A stretch of DNA of 64,000 bases from Nectonema munidae (taxonomy: Eukaryota; Nematomorpha; Nectonematoida; Nectonematidae): NCBI GenBank assembly GCA_030549495.1, contig JAUIRK010000077.1, positions 310,001-374,000 of the forward strand, read 5' to 3'. Shown in pieces: positions 10,737 to 24,500 of the stretch (within the stretch, counting starts at the first letter, position 1; each line of letters starts with the position of its first letter). The notes beneath the pieces are model-generated. The model was not told where the DNA came from. It saw only the letters and a program-made list of their open reading frames with translations, and searched no databases. The translations under genes were made by a program, and so were the position numbers.

Positions 10737-13700
10737 TCAAAGCACAACGGATGGAGTGAGTATGCTTTCAGAGATGACTTTGTGCGGCAACACTCTAGCT
10801 CCATTCACATACAATTCCTTCTTGATTTCAACTTTTTCTCCAAGAACCGTTACGTTGTCCACACGGCACTAAAATGAAATTAAAAAATAATTAGCTTCGC
10901 TTCTATTGAACAAAATATAGAAGTGCTGGAGAGTTTAGGCTTTGAAAAGATATATATAATATATCAGTGATGGATCCGTCAAAATGAACTTTTATTCAAA
11001 ATGATTTCTAAGTTTAGCCTGGAATTATTTTGAATAAAAGTTGTTAATTCTTTATTGTCTTGTGTTGTTACTCTTTATTGTGCAACTTTTATTCAAACTA
11101 CTTCCAGGCTAAACTTAGAAATTATTTTGAATAAAAGTCATATTCAAACTTAATTAAAAATTTCCTGAAAGGTTCACAAAATGTACTTGATTATAATTTG
11201 TATGCTTCTTACCCATTCTCCGACTTTGGCATCCCAACCAATGATGGAATTATTGATCCATGAATGCGATCCAATGTGGGACGACGCCATTAAAACACTT
11301 TTTTGAATTTTACAGCCTTTCTCAACGATGCAATTCGCGCCAATAACAACGTCAGGACCGATAACACAATCATCACTAACTTTAGCAGTGGAATCCTTAA
11401 AATGGACTTAATTTTAAATCAAAGAGTAAGAAAAATCCGTATTTTTATTAAATATTTTCCTCATTTTGCTACTAAAAAAGTATATGAAGTGGAAAATTAT
11501 GGACGCTAGTCTATACTTGTGTTATCACTCATCTTTTCTATGATTGAATATTTTCATCTAAATATGTACAATGATTACAAATTCTAAAGACACTTCTATA
11601 AAAGAGTTGGTTTCTGGATTTAATTACGTGATTCCTTGAACGATTTCCAGGGGTTGTTATTGGTCAAAAAGTGGATAAGGACTTGTACGTTGTATTTGTC
11701 GACCTTGAGAAAGCTTTTGATTACATTCCAAGAGAAGTAATTTGGTGGGCTCTGAGAAAAAAAGGTGTGCCAGAGTACGAAGTAAAAGCAATAATGGAAA
11801 TGTACAGCGATGCAAAAACTGTAGTGCAAGTTGAAGGACAAATATCAGAGTGGTTCAAAGTTGAAGTCGGTGTTCATCAGGGATCTTTGCTTAGCCCGAT
11901 ACTTTTTGCAATTGTTATGGATGTACTTTCTGATGATGTTGAAAAGTGTAAGAGAGAGTTTCTCTATGCGGATGATTTGGTGATTGTTGGAAGCAGTTGG
12001 GACGACGTTGGAAAAAGATGTTAGTTGGAGAGAAGCACTGAGTAGCAAAGAGTTGAAGATAAACCTTTCAAAAACGAAAGCAATGAAATTTAAATCTCAA
12101 TGTTTAGATGAAGTTATTAGTGATATCGCTACATGTGCAAAATGCGGGAAAAGAGTTATGAGAAATGGCATTCAGTGTAGTTTATGCAAGATGTGGTTTG
12201 TTGTAGTTGCAAAGAAGTGAAAATTGATGAAGAAAATGAAAATACGGTCATATTTGGAGGAGACAAAATTAATATTGTAAAAGAATTTCGGTACTTAGCA
12301 GAGATGGAGATGTAAAATCTGTGACATCACGGATAAGACTCGTTTGGAAAAAATTCAACGACATATTTGTAGTATTTTGTAAGAAAGCGCTGTCTTTGAA
12401 GCTAAAAGGAAGACCGTACAAAGCATGTGTGAGAAGTGTTATGAGTGTGGATGTTGGGTAATGAAAAAAATCAGATATCAGGCGTATGCAATCAACGGAA
12501 ATGAGAATGTTGCGAACGATTTGTGGAAAAACGCTCTAAGACAAAGTCCCAAATGCTGTTCTCAGGAAAATGACAGAAGTTGAAGACATAAATGGATATC
12601 TCGAGGAGCAAAGACTGCGTTGGCTGGGCCACCTTGAGAGAATGGATGAACAAAGTTTGCTTAGGAGGGTGAGAGACGAAGTTGTGACTGAAAAGCAAAG
12701 AAAGGGCGCCCGAAGAAATCATGGGAAGAGGTGGTGAAAGCAGATATGGAGAAAAGGGCTCTCTCTGGAAGATGCACAACTTAGAAAGCAATGGAGACGA
12801 CGCTGCAAAAAATGAAAAAGGTCGACCCTGGCTAGCCGGGATATAAGACCTTGTCCTCCTGGAGACAAATGGATGATGATATGCAAAATCTATCCGTTAG
12901 TGAAACTAAATGATCTAGGTTTTTCTCTACTTTACATTGCTCTGGCCATAAATCTAGAGATGTTAGTGTTGTGTGAAAGGATGTACCTCTTCAGGGATGA
13001 GACTTTTAACTGAAATCTCAAAAGTTTCCGAAAACTTATTTTTTGAAACAAATAAAAAAACAATGCGCTGTTTTAATATTTTTAAGTTTTTAGAAAAAAA
13101 ATATTATATATATATTTGCTACGCATTATAAGATTATAGTCTAGGATAATTTGCTATTTTAAAAACATTAAACTCAATTTCTCTATTTTGTCCAAGAATA
13201 TATACATGCACATCTTGGTCATTTAGTAATAATAATTAATTTGGAGTAGCTAATCGTTTAGGAATTTAAATTTTATACATAATTTGTTTCATCACTCAAC
13301 TATGATGAGCATTGAGACCCATATCCATATTAATTATTTGAACAAGTTTACTCTAAAGCAATAAAATCACTACTGGCATTGCAAAGCATTTTATTATTTA
13401 GTAAAATAAATTTTTTATAAAAAACACTCAGTATGTTAATGTATTACAACGATTAACTTGATCCATTATAGCAGTATTTGTACTACTTTCTAAATTGTTT
13501 ATGAAACGTATATTTATTGCTCTAAAAATGAAATGTATACTAACAATGATTCAAAAAGCGTAACGAGAATCAAACAAAAATACGCCAGTGCAGGATTTTT
13601 TAAAAATCCTCAGAGATGGATCCCTTATAAACTATATTGGCAACTTGAAATTCAAACACACGCTTAAAAACATTTTATAAACAATTATTTTTGTACTTCT

Positions 13701-16700
13701 ACAATTGGATTCTTATTAATATATAATTATCATTCGTCAATCTCTCTGATACTCTGACATGGTTGGTGAAAAATATACCAATTTTATATAGTTTGAATGA
13801 ATATTTAAAATTAATCGAATGAAAAATATGAAAAGAGAAAATAAAGATGAAACTTGCATTAAAATGTAACAATTCAGAAAGTGAAAAAATAATGTATTTT
13901 ATATGGTTCCAAAAATTATTACGAATATTGCTAAAAATCTCATCCCACCCAAGGTTAAGAAACCGGGGCCTAGAAAGAGTGAGGATCAATAAGTAATAGA
14001 AAATACAGATTACTACTAAACTCTGCATAACATTTGGAGGATTGGTGTTGCTATCGGTTGTAGTGGTGGTGTTTGCGATGTCCTTGTAACCATTGGTGAT
14101 ACTCTTATCAGTAGCGTTGGAAGGGGAGAGGTAATGTTCGAGATAGAGGCACGTTCCTGTCAAAAAATCTTTAGGCTGACCAATATCCATCCAAAATCCT
14201 GAAATTAAACGATAGGAAGAACGGTGGTGAAGTCGAGAAAAATGTACCATGAGTGATATAGAATTATATACTTTACTTACACCTAATGCCATATCAAATT
14301 GAATCATCACTATGTACACACGCCTAACTAGTTAATCACTCTCAAATACAATCATGGTCATTTATCATACAATATTGTATTCTCTTATATATTCATCATA
14401 CCTAGTGGACAGCATAATAAGGACCTCCGGTTAGTGAAATGTTTTCTTATGATGAACTTTCAATGCCTGGCCTTCTTTCTTCTGGCTATTCTGCAAAGTA
14501 GGTAATAACTACCCACCAATATTATATATTTTTACTTCCTAGCAAACGTATGATAAAACTCTAGCAATTCTATTGACGCTCTTTTCAATGAGTACTTGAA
14601 AGCATTTCGCATCTATCTTAAATAAATTTGTTATTTTAATTTTTATATTTCAACAATAAGAGTAGAAAGAAAGTAAGAGTAATAGTATTAAGCTACATAT
14701 TTTGATACCAAGTCCAAATTATTTACATTTTTAATTTTCAATTAACTCGTTTAATATATGTGTAATATTTTCTTTGAATTTTATTTATATTTTGCTTTCA
14801 ACGCTAATTCTTCTACCTTGTTAAATCATTTCCTTTGTACACACACGCGCCAAATAATAGAAAAAAGTGCTGCTAGATCCATCCTGAGAAAAAATAAATT
14901 TTAGCGCCTGGATGCGATGCTGGAGATTTAAAACACCTACATGATACAAATAAGAACTGAAGGCTACAGAAACAAAAAAGTGTTGCCTCCAACCGTAAAT
15001 ATGTGAAAATAAATTTTGTATTGGAGCATGCAATAAGTACTTTTAATCCTTTAACATAAACGGGTGGTTACCAACCTTTTTTATCCAACTGACTCCACCT
15101 CTTACGACAAAAAATCAGCAGATAAAATAAGGTGCAGAAAATTGAACGGTATTTTTTAATTTTAACCTCTTGATCAAAGTTTCTATAATCATCAAAAAAG
15201 AGACCTCCTTCTTGAAATTTTTTTCATTTAGTGGAATAAAGAAGAAAAGACCATTGCTAAAAATAATGAAATTGTTGCTTCGCGCTATATTCATTACAGA
15301 CTCTACTCATTATCAAAAAAGTTAATGATTAAAAGTAGCAGAGAGCGTGTATGTATTGAAAATTAAACTTGAAAAATAGTTTATTTTTTGTAGACTCCTA
15401 ACAAAGTCTTCGCGGACCCCCAAACCGGAACCACTGACATAAATGATGATACAAGGATAAGGTTTTAGATTATATATCAAAAAAATGAAGTCGGAGGAGG
15501 AGAAAGGAGATGAGCTGGATTCAGAGCTTTTCAATCTCAGATACATGAAGCCCTGCATAATCTACACTTGCGTCAGGGGCGCACATCCTCAAAATTATTG
15601 GGGGCGCGAAATTTTTTTGTTGCAATTTTCAAAATTAGTGGTCTGGAAATACCACGGGAGAGCAAATATTCAAGCAATCCTTTAAAATATAGTGTATTCA
15701 GCGCATACCTAAAGTCCTAAATTTATAAGACTACTTTATATTTTTTTTTTTACAAAATTGGTGAATTTAAATACTATACTTCCAGCGAAAATATTTTAAT
15801 TAAATTTGCATATTGAATATGGTGCGCAGAAAAAATGCCCCCAATTAAAGAGTAGGAACCCCCAGTAAAAATGCTCCCGAAAAAAATGCCCCAACACAAA
15901 AAATTATTAATTAAAATTTTTTAAAAAAGATATGTCAAATAAAGATTTTTTGTAAAAAAACAAAAAGTTAACTTTTCATCTAAAACATTTAAAATTTAAT
16001 TAAAGTAAAGTAAAAAATTCAGCATAGGACACTTTTTTAAATACAAAAAATTTTTTATAAAACAGCAAATATTTTTGGACTTTGTGTGTATCAAAACATT
16101 TTCTAAATATAATTTGTGTTTTAAGTTATTTTAAGAACACATTCCCACAAATCTGCACCTTTGCTATTGTTTTCAATAACTTTATAAAGAAAAAAACCCT
16201 ATAGATTAAGAAATTTTAGAAATTTAGCCTTTCAAAACAGTACCAAATAAAAATATTTATATAATTAAAAAATCCTCAAAATCAAAAATTAGGGGGCATT
16301 TTTTCCTACTTTTTAATTGGGGGCATTTTTTCCAGGGGTATTTTTACCTACGACCATCGAATATACACTATTGTTAGGGGATGGAATAGGCTTTTCATTT
16401 GAAAAATGAAGTAGTCTACCAGGCACATTACAGGAATTGATGAAAAGATATTTGATTCATAGAGAAAACAAATAACTGAAGGTTGGATAGTTTTATATGA
16501 GTGAATGTAGTCTAAAGGCAAAGAGTCTACTAGACACCCTGCGATGTTTATATGAAAAAATGTGATTGGTTCAGGGGCAAGGGTATAAAATGAAGTTATA
16601 ATTGTGCAAACAAAAATAAAACAAAAAATTAAGATTGCATTATTTCATTTTTCCATCATTCAAAAATAGTTTAAAAGCTACTAAATTGATACAAGCTACA

Positions 16701-19700
16701 AAAAATAAAATAACTTTTAACATTTTGCAATGATTTGCCTTTTATAATAACTTTTAAGGAAAAAAAGTTATAGAGCTTCAACAAAAACTAAAAAATTTTA
16801 GAGCATAACTTAAGTTTTTTAAAACTAATTTGACATATCCCCTACAGCATATCTATGGGTGGCATGACAGGTTGGTTGAGATAATGGACTCAGCACGGAA
16901 GCCTCTGGATTCGATTTTTCATCGATACGAATTTGTTCAGTTTGACATAAGCGGTACATCAGTGCCTTGTCAATGAAAATACACCCGCTGCACCTTACCC
17001 TTTACTCAAAATTGAAAAATAAGAGAGAAAGAAAACAAAATAAACTAATAAAGCAATTTTCACTATTTTAAAATGGAACTGTCTGTTCTTAGAATAATTT
17101 CAAAATAATAGGAGGCATAAAGAATTAGAGTTTATTTCATATTTTCAAGTTTTTATAAGCAGCAAAAGCCAAAGTTTAATTATTTAAACTAACGGTCGAC
17201 AGACATTTCGCCCCATAGTTTCATCCATCTTTGCTTATTATATGTGTAAAATTATTAAAAAATTTTATATTCTTGTTTATTTTATCTCTATTATTTCAAA
17301 TTAATCATTTTATCTCTTAATTTTATTTCGCAATTTTTTAGAATTGTCCATGAGACAAAATGTCTTATGAAAATAATGGGGCGAATTGTCCATGGGACGA
17401 ACTGTCTTATGAAAATAATGGGCGAATTGTCCATGGGACGAACTTTCTTATGAAAATAATGGGGCGAATTGTCCATGGGACGAACTGTCTTATGAAAATA
17501 ATGGGCGAATTGTCCATGGGACGAACTGTCTTATGAAAATAATGGGGCGAATTGTCCATGGGACGAACTGTCTTATGAAAATAATGGGGCAAAATGTCCG
17601 AGGACCAAACTAACATAAATCAAAGTAAACGAGAAAAGAAAATCATTGCGTTTCTTTGAATATTTCTTTCTACAAATAAAATTCTGACAGCTGTCATAAA
17701 TAGATCAAGTACATTTTTAACAACTGAAACATTTTGTTTCGATATTATATTTTTATTATAATAATCAACAAATTTTCTTAAAAAAATGATTTAATTAATT
17801 ATTTACAGTGTTACTTATAAAATTTAACTATCGAACATTATAAAAAATATCTCTGCTCAAATATTAAGCAAATAGAGTATTCTTGCTTTTAAACCGAATA
17901 GCTAGTCAAAATATTCATTCCCAAATAGCTATTAAAAAAATTTCTTGACTTGAAAAAATTAAAGTTTTCAAATGTTACAAATTGTAACAAACGTAGTGAT
18001 ATAAAGATTAAATGACCTTTGTTGAAAAAAAAATCTTAGCGCGAGTCTAACAATATTCATTGATATAAAATTGTAACGATTGAAAACTATTTTAATTTAA
18101 CTCTAAATACAAATTAGATAGAAGCAGTGATGTAACCAGAAAAAAGTTGATAGACGGGGCACAATTTAAAAACAAAAAACTTGCGCAACATTATTTATAC
18201 TTTCTTGATCCTTTCATTGGAGAAATTTTCAAAAACTGATATCATATAAGATGCATGGGGGCACCATGCGGTACATAGAAGTGTGGGCACGGCCCCTCAT
18301 GCCCCAGTCTAGCTACGTCACTGAAGAGAAGAGAGCTTGAGTAAATGATTGAGTTTTAGCAGAGAAAGCGGAGGAGAAAAACAGAGGAGACAGAAAGAGA
18401 AATAGAATCACTGTGACAGAAGATGAGAAAATCTAGTGGATCATCAACATGTGTTTGCTCAAAAATACTACACTGTGATAAACATTGCTTACTTATTGTG
18501 TGCATATTGAAGCAATGGATTATTATTATTATATAGCTCTCACGCATCGTCTGTAAAATATGTTCGATAGGAATTTCAGAGCAGCTTGGCATGATGTTTG
18601 ATTGAAAATTTGTTTGATTCTTACTTATAGAAAATTATTGGGGGGGGGGGGGGCGTGCGCCCCTGACTTGCGTTATTAATAAGTTATTGTCGACTTTACA
18701 AAAATTAGATTGTCTCCATTTATTAGTGCTTTTAATACACAGCTTCCCCTTTACATTAGATAACGTCTGATTTATTATTGATTATTCAGGTCATAACGGG
18801 CTAAAAACGCAAACAAAAATATGATTAAATGTGAGTCAAAGAGAAAGGCAAATCTTAACATATGCCTCACTATAGGAGGGAACACTGAGCTTTTATTTTG
18901 AATATAAAGAATGCAGAGATGGGGCTACCTTGCAATTCAAAAGCGCATAGATTTTTGTCAGCAGCCATAAAGGGGAATACTTCTTTTTCGATGGACATGT
19001 TCACTGGCTTAACACGACTCAAGAATGTGGGCGAGAAGATGTATAAGCCAGCATTGATGGTGTTGGTGATGAAATTTTTGGGCTTTTCATTGAAACATTC
19101 AACCAATTTGCTCTCACTATCAAAGCCAACAACACCATACTTCAAAGGCTCGTCAACTTTGGTTACCTAAATGACAAAAATAAAACTAAATTTAAGAGTC
19201 AAACGCATATTCTGGAATTAAACTTAAAAAAGAGTTGCAAACGAATCTCTAAAAATTGGTAAGAATTATAAAAATTTGATTTCAGTGAGAATTAGTTAGG
19301 GCTAGGCTTCTATCTCTAATTCTGCAAATCATTCAACTGTTGGAAGTAAAGAGAAAAGAACACACATGAATGTTTGTTATGCAAGTGTAATAAATGTGAA
19401 TTTTTGCTAGCATTCATTAACACTATACATAAAGCAAGTGAGCCATTTTACCTGTATTGTGAGATATAGAGACAAAAGGATGAAACCATATTTAGCTTCA
19501 TGAAAAATATTTAAATCACACTTATTATTTTTTATATAAAAAAGCTTAAATATTCTAAATGTTATAATATTTATGGACGAAGATGAAATTACTTATGTTC
19601 CAAAATAGGAACATTGGTCGTAAATGGGTTAAACTAATGAAATAAAAGATTTTGAGCGTTGGTGCAGCTGGCCAAGTCCATTTCTAAAGCTTTATCTTTG

Positions 19701-21074
19701 GAGTCAGGTGTGCCTACCTTTGACGGAAACCTCGATATTGTTCTTTTCCGTATTTTCCCATCTTTTTAATGGATATTCTTCACTGTGATAAATAATGAGT
19801 TATTTTTATATAAATATTTAAAATTAAAGAATATACTGCAAATTTATGCCAACAAAAAACAAATAAAATAACAACTTAAACAAAATACATTCCAAGCGTG
19901 GATAGTAAAATTGAAAACGTCCCTAATCATTTTCGAACTGGGTCGGCATTCAATTAACACTAAAATATTTTTCAAAAAGTAATCTCTCCATAATCATACG
20001 CTTAGTTAAATTTAGATCTTTGCCCAAAAAACTCATCATATCAAAATCTGGACGTTGTCCAATAACAACAGCATCGTCTGCACCAAAATGGAGATGCTGT
20101 TTTTAACTAGTTGCAATCACGAGAATGCTCGTTCATCCTTTGGCAGGGACATACACCTGCTTCCTCTAGATAAATTTTCTCACGATGTTCTAAGCTTCTA
20201 AAGGAATACTATTCCTAAGGAATAGTTTTATACTCTCTTAACCATTTATTCCCATAAAACAAAATTTTTAAAAAAAAATATTTTTTTTTTAAAAAAATTA
20301 TTTTTATCCTAAAATTTTTAGAGAACTTTTGGTCGTTTTTAAAAAAACTCCTCTTCTCCCCTCGACCCCTTCTTTTTTTATATATAAGGTTTTTTTTTTT
20401 TTTTTTTATTTTTTTTTAACACAATTTTTTTTTTTTTTTCAAAAAAAAAAAAAATATTTTTTTAATTTTTTTTTTAAAAAAAAATAATTTAAAAAAACAT
20501 CATCATAAAAATAAAAATATTAAAATATTATTTTTAAAAAAAAAAGAAAGTTATTTTAATAAAAAAAAAAAAAATAACCAAAAAAAAAAAAAAAATTTTT
20601 TTGTTTTTATAATTTATTTATTTTATTTTTTTCTCCCCCCCCCTTCTTAATTAAAAATTTTTTTTCTTTTTTTTTTAATAAAAAAGAAAGAGCCATTGTT
20701 TTTTTTTTTTTTTTTTTTATTAATAAACATCTTCTCCCCTAAAAATAATTTAGGTATATTTTTTTTTTTTTTTTTAATAAAAAAGATATAAAAAAAAAAA
20801 AATTTTTTTAATAAATTATTAATATTTTAAAAATTTTTTTAAATTTTTTAAATGAAATATGAATTGAAATGTGTGAAGTATAATATGGGGTTTGGGAGGG
20901 GAAAGTGGGTTTTTTTTTGGGGTGGGTGGAATAAAAAATTTAAATATAATAAAATGAAGTAGGGATGAATTAGAATTTTTTTTTTTTTTTTTTTTCTTTT
21001 TTTCCCACTTTTTTTTTTTTTTATTAAAAATATTTTTTTTTTTTTTTTCTTTTTTTTTTTTTTTTTATATTTAT

Positions 21075-21121
<47 letters not shown>

Positions 21122-21198
21122 GGGGTTGACAAAAAAAAAAAAAAATATTTAAGTGTTTGTTATTTAATTTTTTTTTTTTAATAAAAAAATTTAAAAAA

Positions 21199-21230
<32 letters not shown>

Positions 21231-21237
21231 GAAAATA

Positions 21238-21270
<33 letters not shown>

Positions 21271-21389
21271 TTTTTTTTATTAATTAAATTTTTTCCCCCC
21301 CCCTCTTTTCTCTCTTCTTTCTCTTTCTTTTTTTTTTTTTTTTTAAATAAAATAAAAATAATGAAATTGGTTTTGTTGGGGGGGAAAAA

Positions 21390-21430
<41 letters not shown>

Positions 21431-21479
21431 AAATTCTTTTTTTTATTGTAGGGGGGAGAAGGAAAAGGAAAAAAAAAAG

Positions 21480-21556
<77 letters not shown>

Positions 21557-24500
21557 AAAAAAAAAAAAATTTAATTAAATACGGGGGGTGTTAAAAAAAA
21601 AAAAAAAAATAATTATTTATAATTTAAAAAAAAAAGAACCCTTAGTGTGTAGAGAACCACACGTTGAAGTTATTTGAGAAAAGTTTATCATCTCAAGAAA
21701 CTCTGAACAAAGAAGAACATGCAGATAGATTCATATCAATAGCATTATTATTACTTTACGATTAAAGTCTGGAGAAAAATAAACGAAAATTACACATAAT
21801 ACTCATGGCATCGCATTTTGAAGGCACTCCAAAATTTAAGCCTTTACATAAAAAGAGATTTTTTCATTTTAAATTGACAAAAAAATGTTCTTAAGAAAAA
21901 TTGTTTGATACTATTTCTTTTTACAAAAGGAAAACTATCATTAATATGTTAAAATTTTAGATTACAAAAATAGGAATTATAAATAAGCAAGGAAATAGAA
22001 GTTGATGCATTGTTTAAATGATTTACAAGACATGACTTTAAGTTGAAGTGAGAACGTTTAATATCTTTAAATACAAAAATATTTAAGAAAATGATTACTT
22101 CTCAAAACAACAACCACACACCATTTTTCAAATATACTTTCTGATGGGAAAATCAACTTCATACAAACATTAACATCCCTTATCCACTACGAGGAAGCGA
22201 TACTTGAAAAAAGCAGGATTCTTAGGATTCTGAATTGAACTAATTTTCCAATCACATATCAAAAATGATAACAATTTGTCATTGAAGAATAAAGATTCCA
22301 TTGAAAAAAGAACTTTTAATATAAGACAAAGAGGGCATTTGAAAAATAAAGTTAAACAGAAATTTTGTGAAGTTATTTTTTGAAAATATAATGCTAAAAT
22401 GATTAAATACTTGCAATTGAAATCTATTCCTGCCTGGTGGAAGGGAAAACACCGAACTGCGACTCCTTGCAATCACAAAAATTTAACGCAACTCCTCGCT
22501 TCCGACTTCGAGTACAGAAAAGGCACTCGATTCTTAAAGTTTGTTAGATACCGACGACTCGGACTCCTATTCCTTTAAAATCTCAGACTCCATAGATTCT
22601 CCAACAATTCAGAAATTTGATTCTGTATTGTCAATGTCGTAAAGTTTTGCTAAAATAGTTTACTCTAATATTCCAAAGTATATATGCTTACTCTCCTTCA
22701 AACTGGCTCTTGAAAATTTGGAAAACGCTTACCACAATGGTTCCTTCCTTGCCATGCTGACGGTGGAAAGCGGCCATTTCAACGAAGGGAAACGGACAAA
22801 TGATGTCTGAGTTGAGAACAAAGAATGTGCTTCCTTCCAACTGCTCGTGTGCCAAAGCGATCGCTCCTGCTGTTCCCAAAGGCTGCGTTTCTTGGGAAAC
22901 AGTTATCTTTATGTCCAGCTAAAGAAAAGCGCCATCATAAATATACTCCAGTCATTTTGCATGACTCCTTTTAGACGTTCCCTTTCGAGAATGAGTCGCC
23001 AGTTTTCTCCTTGAAAGAAATACCTTATAACTTAAAACAGGTCAATTTTTCTGTGGGCGCGTGAAAAATTAAAAGAAATGGAGAAATTCAAGACAAAGCT
23101 AACATTTACCATTATGCACAATATCACAAGAGGCACAACTATTATGCATAAACATCATAATAAGTTTAACTCTTTGAGACACTGATTTTCTAAAAAAATA
23201 ATCGTGTTTTCTTTTTCAATGAGTTTTTATATAACTTGGGCAGAGCATTTTTATTTTATGGGACACTGGTGTCCCATTGGGCATGAAAGGGCTAACAAAA
23301 TTTTAAAGCATTGCAAAAAACTATTCAAGGCAACTTTGATAAAATACTAAAAGATAAATAAAATGGATATCTTAGAATAGAGGTTCTATAAATTTTGAAT
23401 TCTTTAATAAAAGGTTTCATTGTAAATCAAGCATCTAACCTTCTACATTCTATAAGACTTAGACTTAAAATAATATCGAAAATCTCTTCACAAGGAATAG
23501 AATAAAAAGAGAAATTAGATTTATACACAAAAATAAACGCACAAAAATTACGGACTCAGAGGAAATGGGGCGATAATGAGATATTCGCCCATTCGCCACA
23601 CCCTTCTCTCTGAATTAGTGAGTATAGTAGTTTATAATTCAATCAAATTTTGTTTCATTTTGTAAAAAAGGGCCTCAGTCCGTAAAGATGACGTCGAATA
23701 ATATTCTTTGCGCAAAAGACTGATTCCGACTATTCCAATTTATTCCTCAATTTGCATAATAGTTGATTGACAAGTGTCAAGCCATTTCTAAATAGGCATT
23801 AATGTACAGAATTTTGAAAAACTGTTGTCGGGGTTGGGATTAGCATTAATGTTAGGGTTGAGGTTAGGTTTTGTGTTAACGCAATCATGAATACATACAT
23901 ACGAATATATAATAGATACATATACATTGACATTCATACGAATACATAGATGCATACTACATATATATTGACATTAGACACCCATACACTGAAATACTTA
24001 AAGATGTAAAAGAGCGGTATAGCCCACTCTAGATAGGCGGTATTCATTTGCAATTATTTATTGTTTTAACCCATTTAGGACCGAACAAAGCAGGCGACTT
24101 TAGTAATTCCTATTCAATTCCATATAAAGTAAGAATTCGTCTGCGTTCCCTTTGGGAACTTTGGTCTTAAATGGGTTAAGAGCGTGGTGAGGCTGGCGTG
24201 ATATTAGTCTTCGATACCGTAATGTCTCATGTTAGATCCATCATATAATCTTTATTACTCCTACTTTGATACAAGCAGTGCAAGTGTGCCTTCTCTATGA
24301 AAACACTCCAAGGTATCTTACCTTTAGCATATAGAACATTAACCCATTTACGACCAATCTTCCTATTTTGGAACATAAGTAATTTCATCTTCGTCTGATT
24401 TTTTCAATGACTTTGAATATAAATCGTCTGCGTTTTTTATAGATATCGTCTGCTTTGCTTGGTCTTAAATGGGTTAATGTTATAAAATAAATTAATTCTA

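Larger units (their letters stand above)
15574..18665. mobile_element. Non-autonomous hAT element, 3.1 kb, with 8-bp target duplications
   Basis: It begins CAGGGGCGCACATCCTC and ends, inverted, CAGGGGCGCAC: the first 11 bases match exactly. Both ends are followed inward by a G-run next to AATTATTGGGGG. The flanks carry the same 8 bases, ACTTGCGT (15566-15573 and 18666-18673), the expected hAT duplication. No transposase is recognisable inside. Instead it holds a Mu-like MITE, a SINE, the 41/42-bp tandem array and a small hAT MITE. The end at 41221 beside the ZBED5-like hAT transposase has the same terminal sequence, so that element type is the likely source of its mobility. Confidence 0.85.

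Noticed and set aside
10620-10877. Two plus frames over the GMPPB last exon
   Set aside because: Antisense shadows of exon 6.
13699-14319. A 206-residue minus frame taken as one gene
   Set aside because: Only 14198-14014 is coding (GMPPB exon 4); the rest is intron read-through on both sides.
17291-17616. Open frames with repeated PMDNSPHYFHK
   Set aside because: They are the translation of the 41/42-bp tandem array in different frames, not a gene.
19730-19790. Minus frame EEYPLKRWENTEK flanked by AG and GT
   Set aside because: Could be an exon, but no partner exon in phase and no family match; too short to support.
20848-21393. Lysine- and phenylalanine-rich frames
   Set aside because: Translation of A and T runs in the homopolymer block.
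23828-23880. Telomere-like GGTTAGG run
   Set aside because: Very short, irregular and followed by low-complexity DNA in a host-gene intron; no sign of a chromosome end.
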